64,000 nucleotides of DNA from Hydractinia symbiolongicarpus (lineage: Eukaryota; Cnidaria; Hydrozoa; Anthoathecata; Hydractiniidae). Position 1 is the first letter of the stretch. Every line of letters starts with the position of its first letter. Under the pieces are notes generated by a model. That model was not told the origin of the DNA. It did no database searches and saw nothing but the letters and a program-made list of their open reading frames with translations. The translations under genes were made by a program, and so were the position numbers. The stretch covers positions 29,884,001 through 29,948,000 of the forward strand of contig NC_079875.1 in NCBI RefSeq assembly GCF_029227915.1, in the 5' to 3' direction. Shown here in pieces: positions 49,100-59,835 of this stretch.

Positions 49100-49325
49100 T
49101 CCGTGCAAAAATCCACACAGGCAGAAGAACAAAGGCAAAAAATAGGTTGTTTTCGGCGTTAAAGTTATTTTAAGAAATAAGTTTTTGTGAGGAGCTGTTA
49201 CAGAGATGTTGGGATTTAAATGTATTTAAATACGCTATCAATCCGTTTGTTTCAAAATGGATGATTGACTCAGCTTTTGGAAATTAGTCCAAATTTGGTC
49301 TCCTAAAACACTGGCTAGAAACTTC
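49100..49325 (+). repeat. Decayed arm of the Mutator-like family
   Basis: CCGTGCAAAAATCCACACAGGCAGAA matches the start of the left inverted repeat at 41627 onwards. ATGTTGGGATTT, CAATCCGTTTGTTTC and TTAGTCCAAATTTGGTC parallel its later part. The central subrepeats are missing, as in a solo or deleted copy. Confidence 0.5.
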
Positions 49326-49492
49326 GATTATTTCTGCGACACTGGACATATAAGTTTGTGAAAAGCTATTGGCCAAAAAGAAAATGGCCAAACAGTACAA
49401 CTTATCCAGTGCTGGAAAGGTTTGTGAACTTTGCAATTATTGAACCAAGTTTGACTCATGTTGAAGATATTTACATCAAATAGGGAAATTAC

Positions 49493-49582
49493 CTTCACAA
49501 TGTTGGCATGTCCCGATTGCGTCCCCATAACATCAGCCTCCAAAGCTGCGGTAGAACAGGATTTGACAAATTTAACAACAAC
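49493..49582 (-). pseudogene. Exon-like piece resembling a kinase N-lobe
   Basis: A 90-nt piece bounded by TTCTTTTAG and GTAATT reads VVVKFVKSCSTAALEADVMG, then TQSGHANIVK, in phase 0 at both ends. The order VxVKF (beta-3 lysine), a Glu about 11 residues later and GHxNIVK resembles the start of a protein kinase domain. No flanking kinase exons were found and a decayed duplicate lies 0.8 kb away, so it is probably a stray or pseudogenic exon. The kinase reading is tentative. Confidence 0.3.
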
Positions 49583-49682
49583 CTAAAAGAATAAAACAAC
49601 TGTTTAAATTGGATTGGATGAACGAGGCGAGAACATAGGTCCAATATTTACCCAATTTTTTTGCCCTTTAATATCAAAAAGT

Positions 49683-50640
49683 CAAAAATCCGTGTGAATG
49701 AAAGCTGTTCGGCAATATTCAAGAATAGCCCAAAACATGACCAAATATTATGTTTCATTGTTGTAGTTCCAAAGAAATGGTGAATCGAATTATTAAAATT
49801 TATTTTGTGCCATGGCCTCACCGTGCTCATACACACACAAGGTGTATTAATATATAGATAATGGAAAATCAGGCTGTGTCCTGTGTGGTAACATAAGGCT
49901 AACTTACTTTGAGTATCCTTTGTAATTATGATCTGTGGGTCCATTTGATTTTTTCAACAGCGAGCTTTCCTAGGCAAGTTCAACAGCATCAATCTTTGAA
50001 TGACAATTATTGAATTAACCTGTCAGTCGATGCATTGAAAGTATAGTACCAAAGCTTTTTCCAATTGGAGGTGCAATTGTATGACCATTAATTCGGCAAT
50101 TAATGGATGGCAATAAGAAAAATGGCTGTTTGTACTCCAAGTTTATTTCTTTTCACCAGATTTTTTAATTCCCTGTGTAAACGTTCATTCCTATTGGTCC
50201 CCCCATACCTACATAAATATTAGAAACGCATCCAACAGCAATATTCGGTTTAAAAGTTTTTACTTCCCTTTTAAAAATTTGATTAAAAAATATTCCAGCA
50301 ATTGTAATGTTTTCCTATTTCTTTACGAAACAATCAAGACTGTTATTGATTTGTTCAATGCTTGCTGTACATTTTATTTTCTTGTTTCCAAGTCATTTTT
50401 CTTTAAAAAAATCAAGCCTACACACATGGAAAAATGGATATTTTTAGAGAGAGTCTTGATAAGTTGCTAAATTGCATAAAATCAGTCTAGTTTCACACTA
50501 CGCGTCGGAAACATTTCTTGAAGCTTGTTCCGCGAATGACAACAATTATACAAACTAGCCGGAAAAACAATTGGTCAATTTAATTTTACTTTGCGAAATA
50601 AGTTTCAATAAATGTTAACAAATTAATTGTGACACTGGAC
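49683..50640. other. Spacer, nothing recognised
   Basis: The open stretches here are short and lack domain-like text. No repeats could be matched. Confidence 0.4.
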
Positions 50641-50649
50641 CCAGCGCTT

Positions 50650-51215
50650 AGTACAGGTAAATCGTGCGGCATATGCGTTTAGGCTTAAGACCCTATTCCA
50701 AAAAACTATTGCAGCTTTCATTTACAAAACACAGGATAACTCTGTTAAAACGCCGGGTTAAGCCGCAAGTAGATGTGTTACCCAGTGTTAAACACCAGAT
50801 AAGTGCTTTAGTACAGCCATATAGTGTGTAGAAAATGAAGTGAAGTGCACACAACTTTACGGTGTTTCCGGTGTAATATACTATTCAAAAAATAACTTTC
50901 GACAACTTATGTAAAACAAAAACACAGATTACAATTTAATGTTACCCCGTCATAGCGAAACCAGCTGGCCAACCTTTTATTTTTCAGGGAATGTTCCCTG
51001 ACAATGTGTACTTTTTTTCTGTAAAAAACGTTATCACAACTTTGGTTAAACAGAAACACAGGAAAGAGCCCGTTGTTACCACCGCACTAATGGCCTAGTA
51101 CAGGTAGACTGTGTCGCACATAAGTATAGGTATATATAACACCATTTTGTAAAAAAACTTTATAGCGACTTCAGTTAAAAAAAAAATCAGAAAACCTCCT
51201 GTCGTTATCAAGTTC
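50650..51215 (-). repeat. Dispersed repeat (tRNA-like family), inverted copy C
   Basis: The reverse complement aligns with the upstream part of copy A (26370 onwards): text around ATGTGCGACACAGTCTACCTG, CCTGTGTTTCTGTTTAACC and ATATTACACCGGAAACACC. The tRNA-like head is not present at either end. Confidence 0.55.
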
Positions 51216-51494
51216 AGTTAAAAAATATATACTCAGCAATTTTATTTTTCAGCATAAGCTTTCATAGCAGTAATAAAATTGGTAGCTGCAATGCTTTTAA
51301 TGGCTCAAGTGTGACGATCGTGCCATTACTGCGGTGGATTCATTGCAACTTAACAATCGCTCAGCTTACATACTGTTCTTTAGTAGAAGTTCTATTCTGC
51401 AACAAAGTGGATCGGTGAAGAAAATTTATATATTTTTTTCTATTTGTGCTAATTTTTTGACCTTTGTAGCATAAAACCTCAATTACAATAATCT

Positions 51495-51985
51495 AGTCCC
51501 GTTGTTAGGCTGGTCCATTGCAGCAAGGATCTGTGTAAGCCTGAGTGTAGGGCCCATTAACACGTGTAAAGCTACTGCCAGAGTCGCACGTTCTGGCGCA
51601 CACAACCATGCTTGCTTGTTCTTATCTACGAATTCGTAATGAATTGCTTTGAAAAATTTACCCGTTAAAGGATATTCACTTTAATAAGTTTTGTTTATTT
51701 TATGCACTGAATTGCTTGGTTTTATTGTCTCTAAACTGTGACTGTTTTTATCATTGTTTTGTTCAAATTTTCTGTTGTATTCAAAGGTTGTTCTTCTTTG
51801 TTCCTGTGTACTGTGTTATTTTACTGTTAGTCAAAGTGGTCATCGTATAATTCGCCAAATCCTTGCACCTACAAAGATTTTGGATTATTTCAGAATCTTT
51901 AGAGGGTATAACCTCTACATAGCCATAACCACCTGTCTTTAGACAAGTATTATCATTACATGTTGCTGTTTTGTCACCTCATTAT
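51495..51985 (+). repeat. 470-bp dispersed repeat, copy 3
   Basis: This is the most complete copy of the family also found at 44445-44915 and 43012-43222. It runs from near TTGTTAGGCTGGTCC to CACCTCATTATCAAT. No open frame or terminal repeat is visible. It could be a SINE or the non-coding part of a larger element. Confidence 0.65.
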
Positions 51986-52179
51986 CAATTTCCAAATGAT
52001 CGAGAATAGCGATCTAAAAATGACCCACTCGATATTTGTTCAAAAGCTGCAAAATTATTACTATTCTCAACCAAGCGAACTATATTGTCGAAAACAGTTT
52101 TCATCATGCCCCTATCATTACTGAGTAAGATATCTTCTTGGTGAATTTGATTAAATATCCCAGAGTGATACGACACCAT
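51985..52179 (-). other. Candidate minus-strand coding stretch
   Basis: An ATG-initiated frame of 64 codons reads MVSYHSGIFNQIHQEDILLS, NDRGMMKTVFDNIVRLVENS, NNFAAFEQISSGSFLDRYSR and ends in TAA. Its composition is protein-like (charged, few low-complexity runs) but I do not recognise it. It may be the last exon of a gene including the candidate exons upstream on this strand, although no splice chain could be completed. Confidence 0.3.
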
Positions 52180-52522
52180 TTTGTGGTTATTTGAGCACTG
52201 TTATATTCTTCCAACCAAAGCTAAGTGCCAGTTAAAATCCAGGATGACACAAGGAGATCTACCAGAAGTCAAACCTTTATCCTATTCTCCAGTGGCATCA
52301 AGCTTTGATTTTTTTGCTAATGGGGGCAGTGTAATTCTTCAATGAATGTCCTTTATATGAAAGTGGCATCCTGCTACAATGAGAATGCTGCAATTTATAA
52401 AATATTAGTAAGATATGTAATCCTTTCTTGGCATCCAAAATTCTGAGTCGGCGTTACTTTCATACCTATGAAATAGGGCTGTTTCACGTGACTGGCATCC
52501 ATAATCTACATTTCACACAGTA

Positions 52523-52804
52523 TTAGAAGTTATTACAAATCATGTCACACAGTGCCATATATAAATTAGATACCGTTTCTGGATGACAACAAATTATTCC
52601 TTCCACAGCCTTTGTTGTTAGCTCATGTGACATTGGAATTACAGTATGGTTAAACACGTGTTGGTTTTTTGTATTAAAAATTTCTAAATTGCTCAACATC
52701 CAGTATTCTTGCGCTTGAGTCTGGGGCAAAGTTAGGAAGAATGGCTGATGGCTAAATGACGGATAGAATAGATTGTTATTGGCGTAAGGTGGAAAAGGTT
52801 TCAA
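52523..52804 (-). other. Candidate minus-strand exon, unrecognised
   Basis: An open stretch of 93 codons includes PFPPYANNNLFYPSFSHQPF, QEYWMLSNLEIFNTK and SHELTTKAVEGIICCHPETV. The residue mix looks coding. A possible acceptor is AAAATCAG, without a good pyrimidine tract. No family is recognised. Confidence 0.25.
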
Positions 52805-53499
52805 CTGATTTTGCCTTCTTTCTTTTAGGTGTTAAGGCAAAATTTGATAGCAAAGTTTATGCTCTTTGGAATAGTGGATTATTATCATCATTTCGATTAT
52901 TTAATCGGGTTATAGCCACTTCAGTGTTGGAAACATGGTAACAATGTGGGTCCTGTGTTCGCAATGTATACATTAAGTATACACCGGCTTTACCTAGCCA
53001 GTTTCCCTCACATGGCATGGGTTGACCCGTAGCTGTGGTAAAAACACCTGCTAAACATGGCCGCACTGTGAACCATAACCACAGGGCCACGCGCCACCCA
53101 GGCCACACGCTGGCCGGTGATAATGGCGGCTGATCAGGTGGAGGTGGCAGAGAATTAGAAAGATCGAACACATGTGTTGTTGCGATGCTGCTATTATGGC
53201 CAGGAAAGGAAAGTTGGATGGGTGATAAAAGCAATGCTCTGACGATTTCTTTGGCGAGGATCGGCTTAATTGTTGTCGTGTTAATTGGTGTACTGTTAAC
53301 AAACGCCAACAATGGTTGGAGCTGCTTTGTAAGGCATCTCATCAGGAGCTCTTACCATCATTTTCTAACGTCTTTCCGTAACTCATCATGGCGTTTCGTG
53401 AAGAGCCAAAACAGGAAGCAAAGAATGATTATTATATTAAAAAAGTTAATATACTCTATCAGTTGATATACAAGTACGTGAGAAAATATTTATAACTAC
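52805..53499. other. Higher-GC stretch, function unknown
   Basis: The sequence is locally richer in G and C (for example around 53080-53130). It has overlapping open stretches on both strands (minus 53342-52857; plus 53185-53466) and no recognisable motif. A short minus-strand ATG exon-like piece ends with a good donor (GATG|GTAAGA) near 53357. Nothing firmer can be said. Confidence 0.3.
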
Positions 53500-53661
53500 C
53501 TCTTGCATTTCTCTCACTTGTTTTTTGTTTTCCAGAACAACTTTTAAGTAAGCAAGCATTTCTTTGCAATTATCGCATTTACTTTCTGTCACGTCCTTAA
53601 TAATCTCCTGTCGTAACTCTACCATATCACCTTCCCCTTCAACAGAGGTAACGCCAGCGCC
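53500..53661 (-). CDS. Candidate exon, coiled-coil-like
   Basis: The piece is bounded by acceptor TTTTTATTTAG and donor GAG|GTAGTT, 54 codons, open in phase 0: GAGVTSVEGEGDMVELRQEI, IKDVTESKCDNCKEMLAYLK, VVLENKKQVREMQE. It is charged and heptad-like, with a CDNC pair. It joins in frame to the exon at 53925-53756 across a 94-nt intron. The following exon (towards lower coordinates) was not identified. I do not recognise the protein. Confidence 0.5.
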
Positions 53662-53755
53662 CTAAATAAAAATGCGTTAATTAAAAAAAATAATTTTTTG
53701 AACCTTTTTTTGAACTTTCTTTTTTTAACGTTTTCTAATTTCGCTTTTTCTTTAC

Positions 53756-53925
53756 TTTTTTTAATAATTTTTGTATGTTTATCGTCCTGTGTGGGTCCAT
53801 TACGTCGTCTCTTTTTGTTTTATCATCTATGCCTTCGTCGCCGACTTCTTCCAACGTAAAATAGGCAGCAAACCTCTCGTCATTTTAATATTTGTTATCT
53901 ATCTCATCCAATTTCTTTTCCTTAT
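53756..53925 (-). CDS. Candidate exon upstream of 53661, one in-frame TAA
   Basis: An acceptor (CCTCTTTTTTACTAG) leads into DKEKKLDEIDNKY, then TAA, then NDERFAAYFTLEEVGDEGID, DKTKRDDVMDPHRTINIQKL and LKK, closing at a GTAAAG donor. Removing the 94-nt intron continues the frame into GAGVTSVEGEG. The TAA stands where a Gln would fit. Either this is a pseudogene, or the real exon border is different and the part before the stop is not used. Confidence 0.4.
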
Positions 53926-55936
53926 CTAGTAAAAAAGAGGAAAAATATAAAATATACTAATGAATTTCCACTGCCTGCTCTGTTAACATTATAAATTAAA
54001 AATTTTCTTTTTATTCTATTCGCCATTGCCAGAGCCAGAAAGACCTGTTCTTTTTTTAGTAGCATATTATAAGCAAAAAAGCCCGACGAGGGAGAATGCA
54101 CATTCTAAAAATTTAGGTATTCTAATTGTCTAGATCTGATAATGTCTCCGTAAGGAAACGACTAACTGTTTGAACAAAGGAAAATAATTAAAAAGTAAGA
54201 CAGCTAGCGAGGCGTAGCCCGGGTTCCTGACGCTCTCGCCATCACAGGGAATACACGATATAGGGGTGTGAAAAGTAGAAAAAATCCAAAGTTCAAGTCA
54301 AACAAAAGAGATTCAGGTGGACCCTCCTTGAATTTGAATTTAAGTTCAACGAGCCTCACCCACAAAAAGAAATCAAAACAAAAGCCTTTTAATCAACCTA
54401 GACCCCAATGTTAGTTAACATTATTTTTTTAAGTTGTCGAGAATTAAGTAATAAGTTGTTCAACCGGTGCCGTCTAATTTACATATGAATAGATGGCAAC
54501 TTTTGGAGATGGTTTCCATGACCATTAGCTGTTAGGGTGGTTTGTTCTTGCTTTTTAATAAATAATTCTGCTTATTGTCATTTCTTTTACTCTTATGTCA
54601 TATTCCAAACTCCATAATTCCATTTTATTGCTTATAAAATGTTCATAAACACCCTACCTCCTGTAAATGGCTTTCGCTAATTGAGCAGGACATAGCGTAC
54701 AACTAAAAAAAGTAAAAGTACTGATGATAAACACCAGGCTTATCCGCAAGTTTTCTTTTTTACGTTCCTTGTGACCTCACATGCTGATACGTCCTATGAA
54801 AAAGCAACCACAGTTTCTTCAAAGAAATACATCTATAGCATGTCCACAGCGTTTAAAACAAAGTGCTCAACAAACAGAGAGGACAAAGTAGCGCAGTTAA
54901 AAAGGAGAGATATATAGGAGATTTCTCGAAAAAGGAGAGAAAAATTCGACAGAAGCACAATCATTGAGGTAAATCTGTATAACCGTATCATGTTGCGGTG
55001 TATTCATATGCTTGCTCTCGAAGCTTTGGTTCGTTAAACATATCAATAACATTGCATTTGGTATGAAAGTTTATTTTAAGTGCTGGAAGGCCTTTCTAGG
55101 GTGACAGGTTTATCATTTTCTGATCACTGCTTCTATTACCCCTACCCTTTTTTAAGTAGCATTTAAATTCGCATAATTATGAGTAATTACAAAACTATGC
55201 GTGAAAATTTCGAAAATTCAAAGTTCTTTTTTTTAAATGTCAAAAATTGAAATCAGGGTCCACCTGACTCTTTTTTTCTTTCCTCACTTAAAAACTGCAG
55301 AAGAAGAATGGGGAGGAAAAAGGTCAGGTAGGCCGGGCTAGTGAGGCTAAGCTATCTTCAGAAACAAGAAAAAGAAAAGGTCGATGCTGCAAAGAAGTCT
55401 GATTTCAGTAAGTTTAAACGTTTAAATAATAAAGAATAACACAGGAACTGCGATTGGTTTATCTGATTTATCATTTTCGGAACTTTGTTGATATATTTAT
55501 AAAAGCATTACGATGGAAACACAGCTCCCTCATTCATTTTTTTTTCTGTAATGGCATAAATCCAGCAACCATGCGATCCATTTTGCTGTGCATTTATTAT
55601 CGCATGATTCGTGCAATGTAATGACGGTTCTGTAGGCTTGTCAGTTTTTAATAAAATTTCAGGATAATGTTTTCTCGTGTATATCTTTCAATTTTTACAA
55701 TTAAAAAGGCACATCAAAAAAATAGCCTACAGGGTGATTACGCGCCTTTAGAGAACTTGGCGAAATGATTCTTGCAATATCTGGTAAATGTGTGGTTATA
55801 GATTGAAGTACATTCCATATAATTTTTCTAATTTCGGACTCATTCTAAAGACATATATGCAGGCAACTCAACACTCCTAGGATGGACTTAGCAGATCGTT
55901 GAAGGGATTTTTGATATGTTAGCCTGTTGATCTCCA
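53926..55936. other. Spacer with no supported gene
   Basis: AT-rich sequence. A plus-strand lysine-rich piece near 55300-55410 follows a possible acceptor but ends quickly in stops. A GC-richer piece around 54200-54245 has no partner. Nothing else is recognised. Confidence 0.4.
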
Positions 55937-56134
55937 TTAGGGTATAAAGTAATTCTTGGCAGGCAATCTTGATACACCTGATAATACTCTTCTAATGGCC
56001 TTTTCTTTTTCTGCCTTGTTCTCCTTCAGCATATTCTGAAGTCCTTTGTCCACAACTTCAATAGCAAGTTCATCCACAAGGTTCTGAAATAGATTGATTA
56101 CATTTTTCTTTCCACCAGTCGTGCTTGAAATTAC
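55937..56134 (-). CDS. Candidate terminal exon
   Basis: An acceptor (TTTCTTTGTCAG) is followed by 65 open codons and TAA: VISSTTGGKKNVINLFQNLV, DELAIEVVDKGLQNMLKENK, AEKEKAIRRVLSGVSRLPAK, NYFIP. The text is helical and charged, clearly protein-like. It joins in phase 0 to the exon at 56753-56572. The family is unknown to me. Confidence 0.5.
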   Translation of the reverse strand, partial: VISSTTGGKKNVINLFQNLVDELAIEVVDKGLQNMLKENKAEKEKAIRRVLSGVSRLPAKNYFIP

Positions 56135-56571
56135 CTGACAAAGAAAATATATGCATGAATCAATTGATCATATCAATGGTATCATATCATGGTTGTATCG
56201 ACAAATTTCTTCGTTCCTCAAGTGACAATATATTACTAGCTCGAAACACACATGCACCAAATCAATAAAGCATGTAATTAAATTATTGCATAAATTAAGG
56301 TATGTAGATTACTATGGAAGATAAATATCCTTTAATACAAATTTTTAAAATTTCAGGCTAAAAACTGAAAAATGTAAATAAAAGAAAAATAATAAATAAA
56401 CAAAAAGGGGAAACAAACTAGAGCAAACATGCTGTTTCAAGTCTAACTTTTTAACTTTATTCCAATTTGCATAAATAAAATACTAAAATACTAGAAAATA
56501 AAATTAAAATAAGTTTTTCAACGAAATTGTATATATATCATACCTTAAAAAAAGCGCATTGTATCACTTAC

Positions 56572-56753
56572 TCTGTTTCCATTATCTATTTCTAATGGTC
56601 AATCCATTTCCCAAACAACTTCAATCCTGGTGTTGACATACGTAAATTTGTCAGCAATACTATCATTGATTTCACCCATTATGTAAATGGATGGTCTTTC
56701 AACAAGTTCTTGTACATCTATAGTTATTCCTGCAAAAGTTTCCATCTCTTTAT
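56572..56753 (-). CDS. Candidate exon preceding 56134, one in-frame TGA
   Basis: An acceptor (ATATTTTTACACAG) and a consensus donor (AACAGA|GTAAGT) bound KEMETFAGITIDVQELVERP, SIYIMGEINDSIADKFTYVN, TRIEVVWEMD, then TGA, PLEIDNGNR. The TGA at codon 51 could be a CGA change. Joined to the next exon it gives about 125 residues of unrecognised protein. The single stop suggests a recent pseudogene or a sequence error. Confidence 0.4.
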
Positions 56754-57445
56754 CTGTGTAAAAATATTTTTTGAATAAATAACTCTCACTCTCATATAAC
56801 TAAATATCCAGAATTCATAACTTCTGCATGATCACTCCAAATAATCAAGTTGCGTTTGACATGTCCTGGTCGTAATATGTTTGCTTTAACATTTTTTGAA
56901 TTGTTTTGGTTCAATCTATTCTCCTAAATTATATTTCCCTCGTGTACACTTCGTGACGTGTTTTTTGATTTTTGTGTATGATCTGACCATTGGGATAGCA
57001 ACACCAGATCCACCTTGAAAAGCGAATTGATATTTTTATTTTAGGTGCAACAAAAATCACAACATAATACCTGGCATTTTGGCATAACTGCGACGAACTT
57101 TGTTGGAATCAAAAAACTATTATTGAACTTCGAAGGTCGACCCCTTCATTTTCCAAGAATTCTTTTGCAACTATATTTCCAATCGAATATGTTATATTTT
57201 TGTGCAAGATTTTGTCTTTGTTTATGTACCTGTTTTATAATACATAGTAATTTTTTGATTTACCCATGATAAATATCCTGGAAAGTCCTGGAATTTACAA
57301 CAATTTTAAGAAAAATCTCTTCCTAAGTCCTGGCATTCTTAAAGCAAATTTCCTGAAAAATTGAAAACTTTTTCACAAATAGGGACAAAAAATGGTTTGG
57401 TTTGTTTGGTGTCCATGCAATCTACAACAGCATAAAATATCAGTA

Positions 57446-57658
57446 TTACGTGTAAATGAAATTATTTCTTCTTGCCTCTACGTCGCGCATGTACATTGCC
57501 ATTTCCGGCTTCGTTACTTTCAAGTTAAACAAGTGCCTGCCTGCAAGCAAGTGTAAATCCCTTAACGTTCTTTCCACTCTCCTCTGAAAAGAAATATCAA
57601 GTATATCTTCATAAACGTCCTTTTTTCGCATTTGGACGGCAGGAAAACATGTAAACAA
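57446..57658 (-). other. Candidate small coding stretch
   Basis: An ATG-initiated minus-strand frame of 70 codons reads QMRKKDVYEDILDISFQRRV, ERTLRDLHLLAGRHLF, NLKVTKPEMAMYMRDVEARR and ends in TAA. An internal TTTCTTTTCAG could be an acceptor, in which case the exon begins at AGGAGAGTGG. The basic helical text looks coding and is in the same orientation as the exons at 56.7 and 56.1 kb. No family is recognised. Confidence 0.35.
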
Positions 57659-57864
57659 ATATGGCTACCTTCCGTGACACAGGAAATGTGCTCCTGGTTG
57701 CCTATGACCTATGAAAAGATGATGAATTTGCGTTGTTTTTCGATATTAACACTATCAAAAATTTAGATATTTGACTTGGGTTTGATGACTGATGCTGATT
57801 GGAAATTAGAATTTCGTTTTTATCACCTTGTCAACCTACGTTTGGAACTTGAAAAACCAAAACA

Positions 57865-58120
57865 CTAGCTAGCTATAGGTAGAATTATAGCTATATATAC
57901 CTTACTAAGAACGCCAGAGTGCTTGCCTGGCTAAACTTTGGATTTTTACCATCATGGTTTGACAGCTAGCTAGCTATAGCTAAATATTCTTATTAATAGT
58001 ATATATAAAAATAAAATCAGTAAAATGAGTAGTAATAAAAAAGTCAGTCAAAAATACAAACTTTATATAGAGGTCTTATACCACTGCAGATTAGCTAGCT
58101 GAATATTTGTGTGTGCTTGG
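57865..58120. repeat. TAGCTAGC-rich tract
   Basis: Several GCTAGCTA runs occur in AT-rich sequence, similar in kind to 25655-25960. Confidence 0.5.
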
Positions 58121-58142
58121 CTTGTCTGGCTGGCCCGTTTAC

Positions 58143-58264
58143 CGAGATCTCGCTCGTTCCTCATTTTCCCCATATTTTTTCTGACCTGTTTATATGGTCA
58201 AACAGGCGTGGTCGGTAGACGAGATCTCGATTCTTAGAGAATCGGGCTAGCTCGCCTAGGCGAG
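58143..58264. repeat. Cluster of perfect palindromes
   Basis: CGAGATCTCG occurs at 58143-58152 and again at 58220-58229. CGATTCT-TAG-AGAATCG (58228-58244) overlaps the second copy, and CTCGCCTAGGCGAG (58251-58264) follows. This may be a small foldback element. The outer limits are unclear. Confidence 0.5.
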
Positions 58265-58409
58265 ATCATTGTTCAGAGCTAACCGCCTAACCGAAGTAGC
58301 TTTTTTCTAAACCACTACTACCACTACAGAATATAAAGGTAAGGTAAAATATTTTGTATTTATTCTTACGATTTCTGATAGTAAACATTACTGTTATGGC
58401 ATTAAAATT

Positions 58410-58620
58410 TGTTGCTATGGGTGAATTCAATCTCCCAATGTTGTTGTTGTTTCTTAACATTAATTAATCTGGGTGAATTCAATCTCCCCTTTGTTTTCTT
58501 TGTTGTTTCTGATTAATGGGTAAATTGGACCCCCCCCCCAATCCTGTTGTTGCTTTGAAAATTTGTTTCTATGAGTGAATCCAATCTAGTGGGTAAATAC
58601 AATCTCCCCTCACAAAACAT
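58410..58620. repeat. Imperfect tandem GGGTGAATTCAATCTCCC repeats
   Basis: Four or five diverged units containing GGGTGAATTCAATCTCC or GGGTAAATACAATCTCC, roughly 50-75 bp apart, are interspersed with TTGTTGTT runs. A C9 run lies within the block. No gene is present. Confidence 0.55.
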
Positions 58621-59140
58621 TTTTTGTATATATTTGCTATATTTATTTATATTTATTTTTTATAATAGTTTATATTAAAAAAATATTTTCAACTTATTAT
58701 AGTCATTACTCGGTAACAAGCCCAAAAATAAGAATTGTTAATAAAATATCTGCATCTTGCTCAATTAAGAACACAGTACATTGCAAGATTAAAGCAGTGG
58801 GGTTTTTCTAGAAAGACAGTTTTTTTAAAGTTTCAAATACCGTATTTCCTCTAATAAGCGCCGCGGCGCTTATTTAATTTTTGTGATTTTAGGTGCGGCG
58901 CTTATTAGAGGGCGGCGCTTAATAGAGGGCGGCGCTTATTTCGAAATTTCAGATTTCAAGTTCCTGAAGTTTTTGCCTATTCTTCAAATTCAATCCGTTG
59001 GTTGAATGCTATCCTTAGTAAAAGTTTTTTTGATAGATTTGGGGTTCTATAGAGGGGTAAGTAACGTACGAGAAAGAAATAACGGGTGAATTATCGTGTC
59101 TTTTCCTGTTCTCTTTCTATCAAATATAACAAAGATAATT

Positions 59141-59835
59141 TCAAACATCAATTTCTTCGTCGCTTTCTTGATCAGAGTCAATCAAATGAAACGGCCCGCA
59201 TGCATCCTCAACATCCGAATCTGTTATGTTCTCAAAAGGATTTATTTGACTCTCTTCCTCTTGCAAGATATTCAGGGATTCTCTTAGCCGTGATGCCCCA
59301 TCAGGACAAGCTCCCTCCTTTTTAAAACAGTGGATCTTGTCATCTTCACTACCATCGACTGGAAGGCTTAAACCGCATGTTTTAAAAGATTTCACGATGA
59401 GCTCACTTGACAGCTTTTTCCAACCTTCTAAGATCCACTCGATTACTTTCCTACGCGGAGGTGGCTTCATATTACCTGCTTTTGTATATTCGTGGATCCC
59501 TTCACTAAGCCATGTATCGTAAGCTTCGGTAACATGAGCTTTGAATGGCTTATTCCACGAAACATCGGGGGCTTAAATATACGGAGTACAACCACCGGGG
59601 ACGATAACTGAATCAACATTGAAACTTTTCAAACGTTGCTTGATTGTTTGCATCATGTGGCATTCAAAGGAATCCCAAGCTAACAATCGCTTTTGAAAAG
59701 AAAATTTACCAATAACTGTTTTAATGTATTCTAATGTCAATTCCTCATTCATCCAAGCATTTGAAGATGAAGCGATAATACATTTAGATTTGTATTCTTC
59801 GTTTAGAGCATTACATTCCCGCTTTGCACCCCCAA
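59141..59835 (-). pseudogene. Pogo transposase DDE domain, C-terminal half
   Basis: The minus-strand text runs FGGAKRECNALNEEYKSKC, ASSSNAWMNEELTLEYIK, RLLAWDSFECHMMQ, DSVIVPGGCTPYI, then TAA (59573-59575), then APDVSWNKPFKAHVTEAYDT and KPPPRRKVIEWILEGWKKL, ending in TGA at 59141-59143. This is the pogo/jerky-type DDE domain: second Asp in LLAWDSFECH and third Asp in APDVSWNKPF. The interrupted motif is normally Y-I-Q-A-P-D-V, so a Gln codon became TAA. The N-terminal DNA-binding HTH and the first Asp are missing because the sequence changes at about 59835. Confidence 0.8.

Noticed and set aside
52857-53342. 161-codon minus-strand open frame with proline-rich text
   Set aside because: No recognisable motif, and open stretches overlap on both strands in locally GC-richer sequence. 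It is not supported as a gene.
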